Source: Varroa destructor (taxonomy: Eukaryota; Arthropoda; Arachnida; Mesostigmata; Varroidae). Taken from it: a DNA stretch of 64,000 nucleotides. The notes under the pieces are model-generated. The model did no database searches. It saw nothing but the letters and a program-made list of their open reading frames with translations, and was not told where the DNA came from. This document shows positions 60,613 to 64,000 of this stretch, one piece after another. The number at the start of each line of letters is the position of its first letter. Position 1 is the first letter of the stretch. A program made the translations under genes and the position numbers. The DNA is taken from assembly GCF_002443255.2 (NCBI RefSeq), contig NW_019211456.1, positions 15,857,557 through 15,921,556 of the forward strand, read 5' to 3'.

Positions 60613-61539
60613 CGCAGAAGTACAGCCCTCTATTGCCTTCATATTCCAGATGACTTCAATATATATCCACATTAAGGCAATACGAAGAGCCAAGGATATG
60701 TTGAAGGTGTTTTGCTAAATGATAAAAAAATCACAAAACGTCTCAAAATTATCGGCCAAACGCAATAACGACGAAACACTGAGGCCGCTTAATGTCAGAA
60801 GCAAAACACGATAATGACGAGGTCACGATGACGTGGGCTCCAGTACAAAGCATAAGTTTAACGGGTCTGCCAACACGAGAACTAACGACATTTTAGTTGG
60901 CCCTGTTATACGACCTTCGAGCTGCTGGTGTTAGGGCTTCGAGAGCTGTTGACAGCGTCACTGCCGATCCGTTAGCACTGTTAGTCTTTATCCGCCCAAC
61001 GCTTGTGACGGCGTTAGGCTGTTAAAGAGTAATGAGGGAGCATGCCCGCCAATATCAACATAACGCCATCGAACCCGCCTGAAAGATCACCTCCGCTCTA
61101 TCCTCTGCCCCACTAGGAATGCTCGTTAATTTCCTCGCTCTATAGCCTAGCCTTGCTCAGTGAAACGGGTGCATTCGCCGATTCCTCTACTATACGTTTA
61201 TGCCCGGTAAGCGTGCTGCTAGCGTTGTTCCTTCGGTCCTGGAGTGTCCTACTATGTCTATGCAGCCTCTTAGCCCGATCTATGCGTGTCTGCGTCTACT
61301 TTAGCGGCTTTCTGAGGCCTTCTTTGAATCATCTCCAGGTGCCCTCTGCGTCAAGTCATGGTACACTGTGTGTAGTGAGTCTCCTGTTCCTGCCGGCCTT
61401 GCTATACGCTCAAGGCTGGAAATGCCTCCAGTTCGGACCATCTGGCTTGTCCAGATGATATAAGTTTTTCCTTCGTACCGCCCCAACGTGATCGACTAGA
61501 ACTATTACTAAGAGATAGCCTTCAGTAGTCTTATGTAAA
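60613..61539 (+). other. Segment between the two 95-bp repeats, GC-rich 60.9 to 61.5 kb
   Basis: The best frame (61153 to 61458, 101 codons) starts with a non-ATG codon and is Leu/Cys-rich, as expected from a pyrimidine-rich strand. An acceptor-like CATCTCCAG lies at about 61339. I see no transposase, reverse transcriptase or integrase motif. Confidence 0.35.
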
Positions 61540-61634
61540 ACTAAAAACATCTTCGTTATTTCTGCGGTCCGCTTGATTTGCGTACAGCATGTCTATATAG
61601 CTTTATTAAAGTTTATTTTGAACAAAAAAAAATT
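61540..61634 (+). repeat. 95-bp direct repeat, copy 2, A-rich 3' end
   Basis: Second copy of the unit at 60518 to 60612, offset 1022 bp, in the same orientation. It ends in the same ATTAAAGTTTATTTT and A9 run. Confidence 0.75.
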
Positions 61635-62278
61635 TAGAGAACCATAGCGAAAAATTATACTACTTTACGGTTAAATGTTATAGTCTTAATAGGCTGTTAT
61701 GTTAGTAACTGATTCAGAAGTTTTTTGAACATCACTCAATGGCCAGAGCTCATAATTGATAGCAACTTTAGCAGATTATGGATTTCGCAAGCATTTCTTG
61801 GTACTAATAAACATACATTATATTAGGTTTATTGAACTTCAGTGATGCGTGTGACCCATATTTACGCGTATCTGTTAATACCGCTGAGCCTCGAAGAGGC
61901 ACGGCGGCCATTTACAATAGCATATTTTATACACAAGTTTCCAGGTCTGTAGTGCAGTGACAGCATCTGGCGAACCAAAAAATATCAGCTGCGAATTTTC
62001 GTACGGTTCGTTCGGTCTAATGCCACTGTTCGAAACACTCAGTATTGCGTTGAGGTCAGGTTTTTTTAATAACTGGAAGTAAATACAGATGAAATCAGTG
62101 GATATGAAGTAGGCCAATTGAATCCATTGAATGTATTCGCGTAGACACAAGTTGTCAGTAGAGTATACGGATCTTATTTTAGCTTCGTTTAATACTACGA
62201 TGAATGAATATGGCACAAACTGTTTAACATAAGATCGGAAACACCCAAAAACCTACCCATCTCTATGAGATAGTTTGG

Positions 62279-62329
62279 TTTTATTTAGACTATTTTTTTT
62301 TTATTTAGACAACTAGTTTTTATTTAGAC
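62279..62329 (+). repeat. Three TTTTATTTAGAC repeats with about 20-nt period
   Basis: Exact 12-mers begin at 62279, 62299 and 62318, giving a small tandem array with diverged spacers. Confidence 0.75.
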
Positions 62330-63638
62330 GCATATTCAGATAGTAATAAAAAAAGGTAGGGGGAGAAATGTAGAAGCACGTTTCTATGAGGATACCAAAT
62401 TTTGGGCTTAGTTCCATCAGCGATTGAAAATATCAGCTGATGTTTGTAATCCCTCAATATACATAAATATTACAGCTCTATAGGAAACTTGTTCGGCTGA
62501 TGTAGTTACTTTGGGATCCGCGTGGCATTTGGAAAGCCAATGAAAAAAACCTCGAATCTACAGTTCAGAGCGGTCAAAGGCTATAACTGGTGTACAGTTT
62601 TACTTACATTCCAATACCATAGTGTTTCCCTTCTATATATATATATTTACTATTTAACCACTCGCCAGAGGAAGCCATATAAAATTTAGATAATAAACTA
62701 CAAAAACCGATTTGCTTAATTGAAGAGATCAATTTTTGTTCTGGGGCTTTTGTAGTGGAACATTGTATTGTTAACGTCAGCCTAGCTTCGCTTAAACGTC
62801 AAAGGCTTCATTGCCGCTAAGTAAGTTTGAAAGCAAGTGTTTTCTTCACATACGTTTCCCCTCTTCACGAGAGGTTTACGCTAAGGTCTATTAACATTTC
62901 TTCACTAGAAACCTATTTACCTGGAACACTGTTTGGAACAATGTTAAAGTAGATCGTACGGTACGATCCCTGTTTGCAGTAGATTCATACATCTAACAGT
63001 ACAAGGTGAATTTAAGAAGACTGCGCAATCGAATCTTCATTAGATTTAGAATTAGATGTCTCTTCAACATAATCACCCTTATTGTATCAAAAAAGGCTAA
63101 TTATTTATGGATTTATAATAGTTTAGCTCAGTTAGTTTTTAGTTTATGTAATTATCGTGGTAACAGAATAATGATCAGACCAATTTTACAGATATATGTC
63201 TCATGAACTCAAGTTATTTTCCAGCAAGAAAAATAAGGCTCAATACCTAAATACAGTCAGTTAAGAGGAGTTATTCTGCCTGCAGTCAGCTAGCATGTAT
63301 TCGTTTTTAGGTAAAATATCTGTGACTTAATGTATTGTCAAACGGTAGAAAACGCGTAGCTCTGGATAATGGAACCTTCCAGTTTCTCCATAGGGTACAT
63401 TTCAGGTTGCTTGAGCTAACCAGAGAATATGTTTTTTTACAGCGAATTTGTTTCCTTTTTTCTAAGACGCTACCTTTATATGCACAAACATTCGGTGGGC
63501 AGCTTGGAATTATTCTAGCCTTTAAGATAGCAGCGTTTAGGTTGAGACAAACACTTACTACAGACTCGATGCATTTGTTCAGATTTCTTGTTCAGATCGG
63601 CCTTAAACCGCTCACTTCAGAGCCAGTTGCTACAGCAC

Positions 63639-63685
63639 AGATATTGTACATTATTGTAGAGATATTATAGATATTGTACATTATT
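63639..63685 (+). repeat. Two exact 17-bp direct repeats, 30-bp period
   Basis: AGATATTGTACATTATT occurs at 63639 to 63655 and again at 63669 to 63685. Confidence 0.8.
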
Positions 63686-64000
63686 CGAGGTAGTAGGAAC
63701 AGAACCAGGAGACACGCGCGTTCGAAAAAGTTCCAGTAGCTTTATGGAAAAAAATTGAACATTTATGAGCTTAAACATTACTTGCATGTAGCCGTTTAGG
63801 AATCTGTTATGTTAGTTTTTTTAGAGATCAACGAATAACTCTGAACTCAAGATGGGTCCAGCCTAAGTACAAGATATGCGCTAACTTTCATCGAAGTTTG
63901 TTGATGATAATCTTAAATTGAGTAATTACAAAAATTAATCTTCTTGCTGGGATCTACGTTGAAGCACGTGAGCGTTATGCAGGCCAGCATCGAATCGTGT

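Larger units (their letters stand above)
61635..64000. other. AT-rich non-coding DNA with small repeats
   Basis: No supported gene. It holds three TTTTATTTAGAC copies at 62279 to 62329 and two 17-bp repeats at 63639 to 63685. Open frames at 63006 and 63335 begin with GTG/TTG. The first could splice (CGTG|GTAACA, 65-nt intron to TTATTTTCCAG at about 63223) to a short in-frame end, but support is weak. Confidence 0.4.

Noticed and set aside
1..64000. CRISPR arrays, prokaryotic operons, intact transposons or viral genes
   Set aside because: No regularly spaced repeats, no dense gene clusters with ribosome binding sites, no transposase/integrase/polymerase domains and no long terminal repeats were seen on either strand.

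Overview
The window looks like sparse, intron-rich animal nuclear DNA, most likely from an arthropod. There are no bacterial-style tightly packed genes, no long open frame (the longest is about 257 codons), no rRNA, and no tRNA I could support. By eye the base composition is moderately AT-rich, with GC-richer islands of 0.5 to 1.5 kb. Plausible exons sit in these islands, flanked by GT-AG (or GC) splice signals, with glutamine/serine/asparagine-rich low complexity typical of arthropod genes. The clade is an inference: I recognise no species-specific sequence.

Only one exon can be assigned to a protein family. On the minus strand, 3355 to 3131 encodes a signal peptide, a Ser/Asn-rich linker and the start of an LRRNT cap (C-P-P-R-C-K-C), so it is the first coding exon of a secreted or membrane leucine-rich-repeat protein whose repeats lie beyond the left edge. 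Every other gene call rests on open frames, start context, splice signals and AATAAA signals read by eye. None has a recognised homologue and all need transcript evidence.

Layout. 1 to 3.1 kb: intron of the LRR gene. 3.1 to 3.7 kb: LRR first exon and CAG-rich leader. 6.4 to 7.5 kb: island with a minus-strand terminal exon followed by AATAAA, plus competing ORFs. 7.5 to 13 kb: AT-rich spacer. 13 to 20 kb: several small candidate exons on both strands, including a two-exon small ORF at 16566 to 16808 followed by AATAAA. 21 to 28.7 kb: GC-rich islands with candidate exons at 23.7, 26.1, 26.7, 27.6 to 28.0 and 28.5 kb. 28.7 to 39 kb: mostly empty. 39.8 to 40.1 kb: candidate internal exon. 42.8 to 43.9 kb: the best multi-exon model, four minus-strand exons joining in one frame to 221 residues. 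47.4 to 50.6 kb: triplet repeats and a candidate two-exon plus-strand gene start. 54.8 kb: a small basic minus-strand ORF. 60.5 to 61.6 kb: two 95-bp direct repeat copies bracketing a GC-rich kilobase. The rest is AT-rich DNA with simple repeats.

Nothing here shows genes working together as a pathway, and I see no CRISPR array, defence locus, virus or intact transposon.
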